In this document: in pieces, positions 13,101-26,105 of the stretch | Layout: the number at the start of each line of letters is the position of its first letter | How positions within the stretch are numbered: position 1 is the stretch's first letter | Assembly: GCA_002943765.1 (NCBI GenBank) | Contig: PQWQ01000011.1 | Location: forward strand, 248,001-312,000 | Length of the DNA: 64,000 bases | Direction of reading: 5' to 3' | Source: Psoroptes ovis | Lineage: Eukaryota; Arthropoda; Arachnida; Sarcoptiformes; Psoroptidae | The notes under the pieces: generated by a model | Told to the model about the DNA's origin: nothing | The model's input: only the letters and a program-made list of their open reading frames with translations | Database searches by the model: none | Program-made: the position numbers and the translations under genes

Positions 13101-16100
13101 TTACTTATTGTTATTATTATGATTATTATTTGTTCATTTTAAATATTACTGCTAAAAACAAAAAAAATTTCAGTTTATTATTATTATAATCGAGCTATAG
13201 TAAGGTGCTAAATATCACATATGTTAATACATTCATATTGTGAATATTTTTTCATCCAAATTTTTATTATTTGTTTGTTTAATATGTCGGTACATTTATT
13301 TATTCATGAATCATCCCAAAGATTATCTCCATCTCATGTCGGTTATTATCATCTGAAAATTATTTGTAAATGAATCTGGTTCAAAAATAATGATGGATTG
13401 AGTTGGAGATTTTTCGGGAATGATTTAGTTAAAATGTTATTGATTTTGATGTCATAAATTTGATTAAAATTAATAGAATTGAACTAAATTGATCTATGAT
13501 CGATTATAGTATTTATATTTTGTGATTGATAATAATAAAAATTGAAAAGATAATCAGCGATTTAAATAATGGTCATATATGAGAAAAAACAAACAAACAA
13601 ATCCAATTTGATTCAAAGGAAAAAAAATTTAAATCAGAAATATATGTTATGATAATGATATTAATAATAATAATAACATATTGACCGTATTACCTTGAAT
13701 TTTTCTGACTTGATAATATTAATTAATTTATTTAGTTATTTATTTATAAATGACATAAACAAAATTATCCTAAATTTTGTAAAATTAATCCAATAACACA
13801 CACAGACACAAACACACTCATTAATGATCATAAAAAACATAGATTCAAAGATTTAAATCCATGGAAATGATATAAAAACTCAAAAAATTAAACAATTTAA
13901 CTTATAAACTTGAAATAAACATTGAATATTTTTGCGGATCATCAAATGCCATTAATCTAAGAATATATGGATTGGAAACTTGGAAATTTCAAAATGAAAA
14001 ATTTTATGAATTCTTGAAAAATCTAATCTAGAATTTCGGCTGGAAATTTTCGGTGGATTCTCAGGCAGACAAAAACAAATGAATAACCTCATTGAATTTA
14101 CATTTTTCCTCATCTAAACAAAAAAATCAATTAATTGAAACATAATTTTTCGTAAAAAATGTATGTTTCAAAATTAATGAAGAAATATTGGAACAAGAAA
14201 TCTTATTTCGAAATCTATTCATTTGTGTGAAACATGCAATAATAGTAATGATGATGGTGATAATTTCAATGTTTTATGTAAAGAAAAATTGAAAAAAATC
14301 TTACCTTTGAATTTTACACAAATCTATTCAAATCATAAATCATAAACATGTATATTCATTCATTCACCATTGATGATGATGACGTTGATAATGAAAATCA
14401 TCAAATTGAATTTTTATTAAATGATTAAAAAACAATGAAGACGAGATGAAAAAAAAACCCGAAGATGTAATTTATTCAGTCATTCGTTTATTGAATAAAT
14501 GTTAATTAAATTGAAAATATACAATCAAATAAACACAAAACAATTGATATGTTTGATGATGATGATGAAATAAAATGCCAAATGACGAAAACTTTTGCAC
14601 GCAAAAAACAATAAATTATCACACACAAATTCACTGTTCACTTTTTGCTATATTCAAACAATGACAACACCAGCAAACACCATCAAAGGTAATACGTGAA
14701 TCTTTTCGGCTAAATCACACAAGTAAACATTGTAAATTATTGAAATTTGACGGCCACATCTTGAGTACAACATTCGCATGGTATTGATTGTCGATTATTG
14801 TTCAATTTTTCTGATTAAATTCTCTGTAAATTATCACAAACGAAAAAAAATAATGTCAAATGTCATCCTAATTATTGTTGTTATTGGATTTGAAGCAAAC
14901 ACACACACACACAAACAAGCCAATAACCAAAAAACACACAAACACATATGAACAAATCAAATCTAATGGTCAAATAATATCGAAAATAATCAGATGGCCA
15001 AATGCATAATGTGTGTAGAAATACATATAAACACACACACACACACTTGTACTTGTAGAAATAAAAAAAAATATCAAAAGAGAAATATTGTATGGATATT
15101 CATCATGATCATCGTCATCATCATCATCATAATACCTGAATATGCTATCCGCTAATAATAATAATATAAGAAAATTGTTGAAATATATCTTATCAATTGT
15201 TGCTTATTTATATTATTATTTTTCTTGAAAATTCGTGTATAGAATGTGTGATCAAATGCACATATGCACACACATGAACACACACTACCAACAACACATA
15301 AATATATTTGTTGTTGCATACGAAACAAATAAAACATACGAATAAAAAACAAAATATACCGGTATTACATGCCATCAACTGAAACTGAATAAAAACACTA
15401 ATAGCCACCAATGATAAAATACACGACAGCAACAACAACAACATTGCCATCAATCAATAGCCACAATATTATTTATCAAACCATGAAAATCATGATCATA
15501 GTAGTAATAATAACAATTATAAATAAGATATTGATGTTGTCGTCATTGATGATGATGATAATGTTTTTGATTCAAATTTAGTGGATAATGATTGCGTTGT
15601 AAATGATTCAAAGCGTTGATTGTTGATCATCTTTTGTTCATTGATTGACTGCTTAAAAATTGTACGAATATTACAAGAATTGAATCGCGTTTCATCATCA
15701 TTATCATCGATTGATTGAAGTTTTGTCAAAATTTTCTTCGAAAATAAGATGTAGAAGAATTGCCAAAAAGCTACAATCAAAGCAAATGAGAGATAGAGAT
15801 ATGAAGATACAAAGACAAACAAATAGAGAGAAATAGTACCTCTCCAAACCTTTTAAGAAAAATAAAAAAATCACTGAAAAACTTTTGTCGAAATGATTAA
15901 ATGTATGTGACCATTATCATCATTGTACACAAATACACGAATATCGAAATGTATGCAATACAATCATACTTGTTTTTTTTGCTCATTATTTATTTGTAAT
16001 TTTCAATTCATTTCTTAGATATGATTATAAATAAATAATTGATAACAATAATGAAAATGATGGTAAAAATGATAATTTCAATTCATATTTAATCAAAAAA

Positions 16101-17311
16101 ATATTCTTAATTAATTGTTGTTGCCATGATAAACATGTTGGAATTTAAAGCAGTGGAAATTTGGATTTTTAACAAATAACAAAGTTTGAAATCTTAAATT
16201 TAAATTGATTTTGATCAAGATGTTTGTTTCATCATCATTATTACAAGTTGCACAAATTATTCAAGACATTTGACATTGAATTAATGAAAAAACAATGGTT
16301 CATAACAGCAGAAACAGTTCAAGAACGATTCATCACCACTCACGAAACAATGGTGCATCATACATACACAAGCAAACACCATTGATGATATTTTATTTTT
16401 TGATGTTGACATTTGAAAATCAATAGCAATCGATTTGAATGTTTGAAATGAATGAATGATTGAATAAATGTCAATGGGAAGATCAAAGAAAAAAAAAAAT
16501 ATTCAAAGTTATTTGAGAGAAAATTTCGGGAGAAGAAACAAATTTCAATTTGAATTTTCTACCATTTATTTAGATTGAATTGAATTCTTTGGCTCTCTTG
16601 TAGCACACAAACACACATATCATTGATTATTTCTTGAATGGGTCCAAATGAATTCTTTGATGCAAAAAAATTTTGAAGCATAGAAATAATAATTTACTTT
16701 ATTTTGCCTTCAAACAAACAAAACAACAAAAAAACCTGATAAAATGTAGTGCAAATGAAATGAAACAAATTAATTTGAAAATTGAAAAAAAAATGTCATT
16801 TCAAATGGTAATAAAATGAATAAATAAATATTTCAAATACAAATACATTCAGTCAACAATTACAACGAGTACAAGTAATTGTAATGATAATAATTAAACA
16901 ATTGCCATTTGTATTTGAAAAAAAATATGGTGACATTTATTTTTATTTATTTATTTTGTTTATTTTGTCAAGAAATGAAATATATTAAAATGAAACAAAC
17001 AAACAAACAAAATTCTCTTTTAAATGAATGGAAATGAAATATTGAATGAACAATGAACAACAAACAGCCAGTAATCAATGGAGAAATAGGCAAAAAAAAA
17101 GAGTGATCCATTTTTTTTTCTTCAAAATGAAATAATTTAAATAATTCAAAATAATAATGATAATAATTAGATATAAATTCAATTTACAATTTCCATGATA
17201 GATATGTGCTGGATGTATGTAGATTTTTTTCTTTGAATTATCAACATCGTTGATTTTTTCTCGATTTGTTTCAATGAAGGAAAAAATGTTTTTGCCATTG
17301 CAGATTTGATG

Positions 17312-17370
17312 AAGGTAATTTCAAAGGCATAATTCAAGGGTAATTTAAAGGTAATTCAAAGGTAAGGTTA
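17312..17370. repeat. Degenerate tandem repeat of about 11 bp (AAGGTAATTCA)
   Basis: Five imperfect, consecutive copies of AAGGTAATTCA-like units are visible: AAGGTAATTTC, AAGGCATAATTC, AGGGTAATTT, AAGGTAATTC and AAGGTAAGG. A further AGGGTAATCAAGGG follows at about 17393. It has no coding potential and sits in the gene-poor region. Confidence 0.6.
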
Positions 17371-20300
17371 TGCTTTTTTTCTTCTTTAACATAGGGTAAT
17401 CAAGGGTTTTGCTTTGAAAAAAAGACAGAAAAATTCATACGAACGATGCGGAAGCATCTCATTTAATCAAATATATTTTCTTATATGACTGGTTTATTTT
17501 TTTTACATTTGGTTAGGCATAAATCTGTATGTCTCTCTGTGTGTGTGTGCATCTGCTACATGCATTGATTTATTCAATTCAATTCATTCAGATTTATTTT
17601 GATTAAAGGTCTTTTTACCTTATAATTTTTCAAGGTATATTCACAGCAATAATTTAGTTATATGATTTCGATGATTATCGACTGATGAAAATTAAAAAAA
17701 TGAATGAATGAACGAATTGAATAGAAATAATGTAAAATAAAAACTTAATTATTATTATCGTTTGACTTGGCGTATCATAGAAATCCAGTTTTTTTTATTC
17801 GGCTCAATTATTCATTGATTTTGGATTTTTTTTTTAATTTTTCGCTTCATTCATTCATTGAAATATATCTTATTGATAATTAATCTTATCTTTGATTATT
17901 GTTATTATTAATATAATAAATGAAATTGGAATATTTGAAATAAATTGTAATGAATTTTGGATGATTCAAGAGAAAAATTTTAAATAAATTTCCGCATCTC
18001 TTATGCTTGTTATATAAAAAAAAAAGGTAAATATGTTATAAATCAATACAACTTTACCATTAATTTAAAGCATCATTCTCTCTTTATCTCTCTCGCTTTA
18101 TGTCTTGAAACTTGAAAAAAATTAAGATTGAATCCAAGTGTTCAAGGCCAAATCTATGATCTAAGGATTTCCTCTTTTATTTATATTTCTGTTTCTCTCT
18201 CTCTTTTGCCATTTTACCATATTAACATCTTACATCTTTCATTGAATCTTTCATAAATTGACTTTAATTATATTATATTATTATTATTATATAATAATAC
18301 TTCATTAATCTTATACATTTAATGAGTCCATTTGTAGCAGATTATATTGGATATATCGGACAAATGTGGCTAACTACGATTCGATGCAAAAGGGTTGAAT
18401 GAATGGCTCTTCTTTCATTGTTCATTGATATGGAGCAGCAGAATTCTCTCGAAATCACATGCAAACAAAATTGAAGAATTTGACTGCAAGAAATTTTTCG
18501 AAAATCACGAAATGAATTAGATCAATGTTGCCGAAATGGTTGGCTTCCACTGAAAATGTACAAATACAACCATCATTAAGTAAAAAAACGGGAGAGAAAT
18601 AAGAAACGAAAAAAAATGATTCTACAAAATCATCATTATTATGGCTCATTTTGAGGGTTATTTTATTATAATAATGATTTAAGTAAACAAGATTAGTTTC
18701 TTTATTTAGGTCATCATCTTTTAAAGATGAACATATATACAGGGTACTACGACAAAAACATGTACATTTCCTATATTATGGTCATCATTATCATCATCAA
18801 CATGAAATATTACCGTTAATCAAATTGTTGATGATACATTTTAAAGCATAATAATAATGTTATTATTATTAGTACAGATGTATGGTATAATACGTAAGGT
18901 CAATGATGATATGATCAGAAAACATTACCATAACAAAAGCGCAACAGGTATTCGACATTGAAGCAACAAGTGGCAATTTCGAAAAAAAAATTCACCATTG
19001 AAATTACTTCGTATTTTTAACACTGAATAGTCGATCAGATGAGATTGATTGCCTAAGGAATCATAGCCAAGAAAGAAAAAGAAAAAACCCAATAATAATT
19101 GGTTTTTCCAAAAAAAAAAAAAAAAAAAAAAAATGGAAAAAAAAGTTGAAAGTTCAAAAGTTCTGGACATTTCTAGATGAAAAGAAAGCAAAGGTAAAAT
19201 CTGAAAGAAAAGGTCAAAGTTTATCATCATCATCATCATCATTGAAGTTTTTGCTTTTGATTTATGCAGTACCAAACACAGATAACAAGCCCAAAAATAT
19301 GGTTTTTTTTATTCGCGTAACAATCAATAGATATTGGTCAAATAATTCAAATTATTTTTGAAATTTCATGTCAAAAATCGATTCAAATGTCTCAAGGTTG
19401 AATGTCCTATCCATCATCATCAATGAAATCCATTGTTTTTGTTTCTACGAATTATAAATCAATGAATTTGTATCATCGACATCATTTATAATTGAAAGTC
19501 ATCGACATTATTCATATTCATTGATGGATTATTATCTTATTTAATCAATGATAGTAGCTATTGGTTCTGATATAAGATGGACATCGATTGATACACTCAA
19601 CAATAGCAATAACAAGAGAATCGAAGATTGAATCCGGAATCAGATTGAAAATAATCGTGGATTGTTCAAATTCAAAGTAAATCTTAATTATTGAGGATTG
19701 TTCTCTCATAAATAAATGAGAAAATCAGGCAAACAGAAAATTTTATCGGACAAAAATTTATTATCAAATTTAGACTTTGAACAAATCGATACTTTTTTTC
19801 AATTTTCTACAAATTGAAACGAATCTAATCAATTTCTTACTGGTTGTTGTTTGGATCATTGATTTGATTTTGTTTATTTTAAAAATTTGAAAAATTATTT
19901 CATCCAATGCCTCAGTAATTGATTAATAAAATTTTCTATAGGAAACTGTTTTATCATCGAGAAATGAATTTGGGGAAAAAATGAAAGTTTTCATCATTTT
20001 TTGGCAACGATATTACACATTAAAAATATGAATATTTGGACCGAAAATTAGATTGACAAATGTATACAAATGTCTATCAATTTCAAAAAAATAAAATTGA
20101 GTTGATCAAATAATTTCAATCGAAAGATTGTCGATTTTTTTTTCAATTATCTGAATTTTTTCTCCTCATTTCCTAATCAAATTTCATATTTTTTTATCAA
20201 TGTATTTTTGAATAATGAGATTATCGATTGAAATACGTGCAATCAATAGATCAATCAATTTTTATGATTTCATAATGTAATTACCAATTTTTTTTCACAT

Positions 20301-20627
20301 TAAGAAACAAAGTTTTGATTACTTACAAGTTCAAGTTTTGTATTACTTGCATCCATTAAGATTACAACCGGTTGAATCAAGAAATAATATCATTTGAAAA
20401 AAAATACACTTGAGCAAATTGAATGAGATTTTCAAATAATTTTAAATGAAGCAATAATCGCGCCATACAGTGGCTCGAATTCGAATTATTAAAAATTTAA
20501 AAATCACCATGATTTATTTATTTTTTCTTATTCAAAGAAGAAAACATTTGAATATTCTAAAATGATTTTAAGGGTCATTTAAGACGATGATGGAAAATAA
20601 TCAATTATTTATTATCCCAATAATAGA

Positions 20628-22431
20628 TTAAGCAGTAATAATACGCATTGTGTTTGTCGAACCTGCACCTTTACGCCAACCAGTGACGACAATGATTGGA
20701 TCACCATTACGAATAAATTGACGTTGACGACCATAATCGATTGCGAATTGTACACGAACATCAATGTCATGTAACCAATCATTAGATGATGGAATTTCAT
20801 TATTGAAATATAATGGTAATATACCACGATGTAAATGTGCTTGACGTGCTGTTTTAGGATTGCGTGATACAGCAATTATCGGACAACGTGGTCGAAATCT
20901 TGATAATGCATGTGCTGAACGTCCAGTAGTTGTCAATACAATTATAGCAGCGGCTGCACATTTCAATGATGCGTTTACAGCTGCGATTGCTGTGGCTGTA
21001 GTTTGATCAACTGGTGCTTTTACTTTATTATTCAATTCAATGAATAAATTCTATAAAAGAAAAATTGATCATTTATCGACTGATGACTCAATGAATTTCA
21101 CATCAAACACTCACCCTAGAATGAACAGCAGCTTCAGCTTCTAACGAGATGGCATGCATCATTTGTAGCGATTGCAGTGGATAATCACCTTTAGCGGTTT
21201 CACCGGATAGCATAACACAATCTGATCCATCGAGTATTGCATTGGCAACATCACTTACTTCAGCACGTGTTGGTCGTGGTTTCTTTATCATTGACTCTAA
21301 CATATGTGTAGCACAAATAACCGGTTTACCAATCATATTACACTTGGCTATCATCATTTTTTGTGCCAACAATACTTTTTGTGGTAAAATTTCAATGCCA
21401 AGATCACCACGTGCAACCATAATGCCATCACTTTCAGCGATGATTTCATCAATATTTTTAATTCCTTCATGATTTTCAACTTTAGATATGATTTTTATAT
21501 TCGAATCACCACATTCTTTTAATAAATTACGAATTTCACGCACAGCATCAGCATTACGTATGAATGATGCAAATATCATATCGACATGATTTTCAACACC
21601 AAAACGTAAATCTGATTTATCTTTTTCCGATAATGCTGGCAAATCAACAGCAGTACCGGGCAGATTCACACCTTTAGTTGAGCCGATCATACCTCCATTT
21701 TCCACTTCACATTCAAGAAAATCAGCACCGATTTCAAGAACAACCAATGAAACAAGACCATCATCAATGAATACTTTCGAACCAATTTTCATTATTTTAC
21801 AAATATTTTTATAATCGACATAAATCATTTTAGATGTACATTTACTACGATTTTCATCATCGATTGTCAACCTTACACGTTGGCCTTTGATCAATTCAAT
21901 GTCTCCACCGACGCTCTAGAGAAAATAAATGGATCAAAATCTGAAATCATGTATCAATGGAAATTTTTTAAAAATTTGCTTACAGGATCCACAATACCGG
22001 TACGTATTTCCGGTCCCTTAGTATCCAATGCAATCGCTACCGGAAATTCTGGCAAGCCCTTTTCCTTGCTAACAATTTCAATGGCAGCACGTACATTATC
22101 AATGGTACCTTTATGATACTTTAAGAAAAATTCAATTAAATTCAACAAATTCAATAGAATTTCAATTTACCTCATGAGTACCATGTGAAAAATTCATCCG
22201 TGCAATATTCATGCCGGATCTAATCATTTCGGCTAATGTTGATACATCACGTGATGCCGGGCCAATAGTGCAAATGATGCCGGTTAAGCGTTCAAAAGCC
22301 GGTACAATATCAATATCCAATTGACTTAAATGTTCCATCGTATTGACAGCAACACTTTCTCGACGATATTTAGGTATTTGTAAAACATTGTCAATGCTAC
22401 AATCATTTTGTTTATCTAATTGACCATTCAT
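20628..22431 (-). CDS. PK: Pyruvate kinase
   Basis: Exons (minus order): 22431-22171, 22118-21984, 21915-21115, 21050-20628, all joined at codon boundaries, giving 539 aa, the usual animal length. The enzyme converts phosphoenolpyruvate and ADP to pyruvate and ATP in the cytosol. Family motifs present are TIGPASRDVSTL and MNFSHGTHE near the N-terminus, LDTKGPEIRTG (start of the B-domain), KVENHEGIKN with the catalytic Lys, MVARGDLGIEI, and MLSGETAKGDYP. The C-terminal domain follows in the last exon (VLTTTGRSAHALSRFRP). I chose Met at 22431 (MNGQLDKQND) over an in-frame Met at 22497 because the extra residues are hydrophobic and unlike the family. Only one copy is seen, with no sign of damage. 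Confidence 0.95.
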
Positions 22432-23079
22432 TTTTAAAAGACCGAAATGGTAAATTTCAAAGATAAAATCAAGATGAACGATAAGCGAAACCCTCAATAC
22501 AAAAACAATAAAACAACGTTAATGATGTCACCTTGAATTTAGATTGACTATGCACACAGTAGAGTTAACAATGCAAACAAGTAAATAAACCTTTTTAATA
22601 AACAGGTGTTGTCTTTGTTGTTTATTTGAACATAAATAAAAAAAAATCACGAAAAAAAAATCAAAGTGGTGCTTTTTTTTGTTTGAAAATCGAAACACAG
22701 CAACATAAAACTAAGCAGCCAAATGCAATAATCAAATGAAGTATACACCACACACAATGACAATACAAAAAATGAAATGAATCAAAACAAATGAAAATTT
22801 TATTCAATTTTATAATTCATCTCTCTGAATATGACCTTGAATCATTCGACAAATCGTCAGACTATTATTATTGATATTATTGTTGCTTTTAATCGTTAAA
22901 AACAGATTATCATTATCCGGTTTTAGCTTGTACATTTTGAATTGATTCAATTCTAAAATAATCAATCGATATGTATTAGTGTGTTTTGTAGAATTTTGCT
23001 CTGAATGAATTTTATGCTAATTTCAAATTTATGTAAATGTATTTTACGCGAAAAGATAGTGGCATAAATTTACTGATTT
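22432..23079. other. Intergenic between PK and choline kinase
   Basis: Contains the upstream region of pyruvate kinase and the 3' flank of the choline kinase gene; both genes are on the minus strand. No further gene or RNA is seen. Confidence 0.5.
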
Positions 23080-24579
23080 TCAATGTAAATCAATTTTATG
23101 GCCTAAAATTTTCTCAAATGTGCCATCTTCATTGAAACGTTTTTTCAATTCCAAATATCCTTCATAACGTTTTTTTGACCAATCCTAATTTTCGTAGAAA
23201 ATGAATTAAATAAAATTGATCAATCAAAAATTGATACAAACCAAAAATATTTCTTCATTATTTTGGGCGAACATCATAATACAAAATGATGCATCAATTA
23301 TATAGGCATGTAAGGTGAAAATTTTCATTTCATTACGCATAGTTTCAATAGAATTTTTCGGATCATCAGCCCATTCTTTTGATTGATGCATCTTTAATTC
23401 ATTACGATATTCATTGAGAATTTTATCGATTTCATTATCATCTGGAAAACCTTCATTACCAAAAAGATCTTCATGATGGCGATAATTGGAAAAATATCGT
23501 CCTAAATCAAAACCACGATAATTAAAATTTGCATAATCTAAATCAATGAAATAAATTCTTTTATTTCCGTGTTCATCGATTTTCACTAAACGATTTAATC
23601 GATTTAAATCATTATGTGATAAAACTAATGGTGCATCCAATTTTATTATTAATTCTTTCAGAAAATCATTATCAGCTTCCATATCGATTGGATAGAAGGT
23701 ATCGTCTTTTGAAAAAGAAAATGAATAGAAATCAATAAATTTTGAATTCCAATTATTTTCGATTATTAAATGAAATGAAATGAATAACTCACAATACTTA
23801 CAATATTTTGCCTTCAATTCCGCATTTTGTTCAATCAAATGTAAATAAGCTTTATTTTCGAAAACGATTTTATGAATTTCATTGTCTTTATCATCCATTA
23901 CTTCACACCATGTGTCCCAACCTTTGCGTGAAACAGGGACCGGATTAATTGAATTGATTTTGGCTATTAGACGTATCATTTGTCGCACAGTTTTTTCATC
24001 ATGATCATCATCATAGTTATAATGTCGGGCCTTGAGTAATTTTGAATGAAAATCAATAATTAAAGAGAAAATTCAATATTCAAACGCCAAACCTCAATGT
24101 ATTCATCAACTTGATATTCATCGTCTATGTAATGCAATTTAGGGCTATAACCAGTCATTGATATTAATGTTGTCGTCACAGCTCTCTCCATCGGGTCAAT
24201 AGGTAGCCATGTGAAAGCATTGTAAAATTTCACCACAATTTTCGGAAAATCACCATGATAGCCATCTGAACGTTGTCGTTGACAAAATTCTTCGCTTAAT
24301 TCACATAAACAAATATCATTTACATTACCGGTGCTGTCATGGTCGAAAAAATGAATAAATTTTCCATTTTATTGTAAATATGAATGATAAAACTCACGCA
24401 AAGCGTTTGGCATTGAAATCTTCAAAACTAGTTACTTTTGACCAAATATTTGTTTGATTAAATTTATGGAATAATTCCAATAAACGTTTCAAATCATCAT
24501 CAGTGATTGTCTTTTTTTTATTTGTTAATACGAATGATTGTTGATCACTATTGTCATCGTTTGATTGTTGTTGTTCCAT
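23080..24579 (-). CDS. Choline/ethanolamine kinase
   Basis: Exons (minus order): 24579-24398, 24333-24093, 24030-23802, 23705-23242, 23184-23080, giving 406 aa. It phosphorylates choline or ethanolamine with ATP, the first step of the Kennedy pathway to phosphatidylcholine/ethanolamine. The kinase signature HxDxxxxN is visible as SHNDLNRLN (H248, D250, N255), followed by the metal-binding FIDLDYANFNYRGFDLGRYF (Asp about 272), characteristic of this family (NYRGFDxG). The N-terminal ATP-loop region lies in exons 1-2. The start MEQQQSNDDN was preferred over an in-frame Met 48 bp upstream. Exon 3 can end at either of two GT donors nine bases apart (after 23802 or after 23793); both keep frame and differ by three residues (CKY). 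Choline versus ethanolamine preference cannot be read from the sequence. Confidence 0.88.
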
Positions 24580-25373
24580 TTTAATTTTTAATGAATAGCC
24601 ACAAAAACACCCATAAAAATAGAACACAAAGTTTCGGTATTGATTGATTCAAATATTAAAATTGAAAAGTACTCACAAACTAAAAAAACAATTTGTATTC
24701 AAAGCTAATTTAATCAATCATATGTAATCATCAAAAGATAATTGCGGAAATATTTGATTAACTATTTAATTTTGAACACAGAAAATACAAAGAAAAAATC
24801 ATTCTCATATCGAATACTATAATATGATAATAATTGATGATAAAATATAAAGAAAATTTTTCCGCTAAATTTTCAAGGATCAAATATCAATTTATCAATA
24901 TTTTGGATATCGAATAAATTCAATCGTACATTGAATGTCTAAAATATCTATAGAAGTGTGACAAATCGTTTGAATTGTCAAAATATTCATCACATCATTA
25001 ATAAGATTTTAAGTAGAAGGAAATTTTTCATTTTTTTATTGTTTCAATCTTAATTAATTTAATATTTTTATGGTTTAAAAAATAATGATAAAATAATAAA
25101 ATTGTAAATTGCAGGGAAAGAGATTTGAATAATTTAAAAATTTGGTTAGTTGTCATTTGGTTTTTATAAATGTTTGTAAGATATGATGATATTATTATGA
25201 TGTTAGATGTTGTAATTTATGTAATTAGATGGTTAATACGAATGCTTATAGGCAGGTATTTCAGTTGCACTGTCATAACAGTAATTTTCATCTTTTAATG
25301 GAAAGAAAAAATTGAAACAAATATATGAATCCATAATAATAATGCTGATATATTTTGGTAATAAAAAAATGAA
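24580..25373. other. Intergenic between choline kinase and Ral
   Basis: Contains the 5' flank of the choline kinase gene and the 3' flank of the Ral gene. No coding or structured element is supported. Confidence 0.5.
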
Positions 25374-26105
25374 TCATAGAATAATACAATTTTTTCTCAT
25401 TCCTTTCAAAAAACCTTTTCGCTGTTTCTTTTTCGTTTTCTTTTGTTTACCATTGTCCATTAATTGTTCTTTACTTTGTATTATTAAACGTAATAATTGT
25501 TCATAACATTCTTCAACATTTGTATATAATTTTGCCGATGTTTCAATATATGGCACTGACCATTGTTGTGCTAACATATTTGCTTCATCATATTTTACTT
25601 TACGATCATTTTCTAAATCAGCTTTATTACCGACCAATATCATCGGTATATTACCATCACCTTTGACGCGTAATATTTGCTCACTGAATGATAAGAAATG
25701 GAATTAATGTTAATGTAAACAATTTATAAAAATCATTTACCGAAAGTCAGCGATAGCATCAAAACTTTCATGTTCAATAATTGAGAATACACACATAAAA
25801 CCTTCACCAGAACGAAAATAATTATCACGTATTGCTGCATAATCTTCTTGTCCGGCTGTATCTAATATATCGACATTAACTTCTTGTCCATCTATTTTAG
25901 CATTTGTACGATATGAATCAGCTTTGGTCGGTTCATAATCAGTAACAAACTATGAATAAATATTTAAAATTAAATGAAACACTTGATTTTGAAATAAATC
26001 ACAAACCTCTTTGTACATATATTGTAATGTTAATGCCGATTTACCAACACCACCAGCACCGACCATAATTATTTTATGTAAAGGTATCGATGTTTGATTG
26101 GACAT
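25374..26105 (-). CDS. Ral: Ral-family small GTPase
   Basis: Exons (minus order): 26105-26007, 25949-25741, 25683-25374, giving 205 aa. This is a Ras-superfamily switch; Ral proteins act through the exocyst and RalBP1 in membrane traffic and signalling. G1 is GAGGVGKSA, the switch I effector loop is YEPTKADSYR (the Ral-specific form; Ras has YDPTIEDSY), G3 is DILDTAGQEDYAAIRDNYFR, G4 NKAD and G5 ETSAK. The tail has a Lys-rich stretch (KKTKKKQRKG) and ends CIIL, a CAAX box whose final Leu predicts geranylgeranylation, so membrane-anchored. The start MSNQTSIPLHK was chosen because it matches family length; the in-frame sequence upstream is probably 5' UTR. Confidence 0.94.

Larger units (their letters stand above)
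6223..20627. other. About 14.4-kb gene-poor region
   Basis: I find no exon with recognisable protein similarity on either strand; the open frames present are short, low-complexity, and fall in homopolymer or microsatellite sequence. Simple repeats are frequent: (CA)n at 10087-10117 and about 15031-15047, (GACT)n at about 12986-13002, (GAT)n tracts, and a poly-A run near 19109-19133. It may hold distant 5' UTR exons and introns of the flanking minus-strand ABCH gene, non-coding RNAs, or regulatory DNA. Elsewhere the spacing between genes is usually below 1.5 kb, so the length itself is notable. Confidence 0.5.

Noticed and set aside
10087..15050. CRISPR-like or satellite arrays
   Set aside because: The repeats are plain CA microsatellites without spacer structure.
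6405..19361. Many open frames of 60-120 codons in the gene-poor region
   Set aside because: All are low in complexity, Phe/Ile/Asn-rich, without splice partners or family features.
22432..22497. Upstream in-frame Met for pyruvate kinase
   Set aside because: Adds a hydrophobic leader not typical of this cytosolic enzyme; probably 5' UTR.
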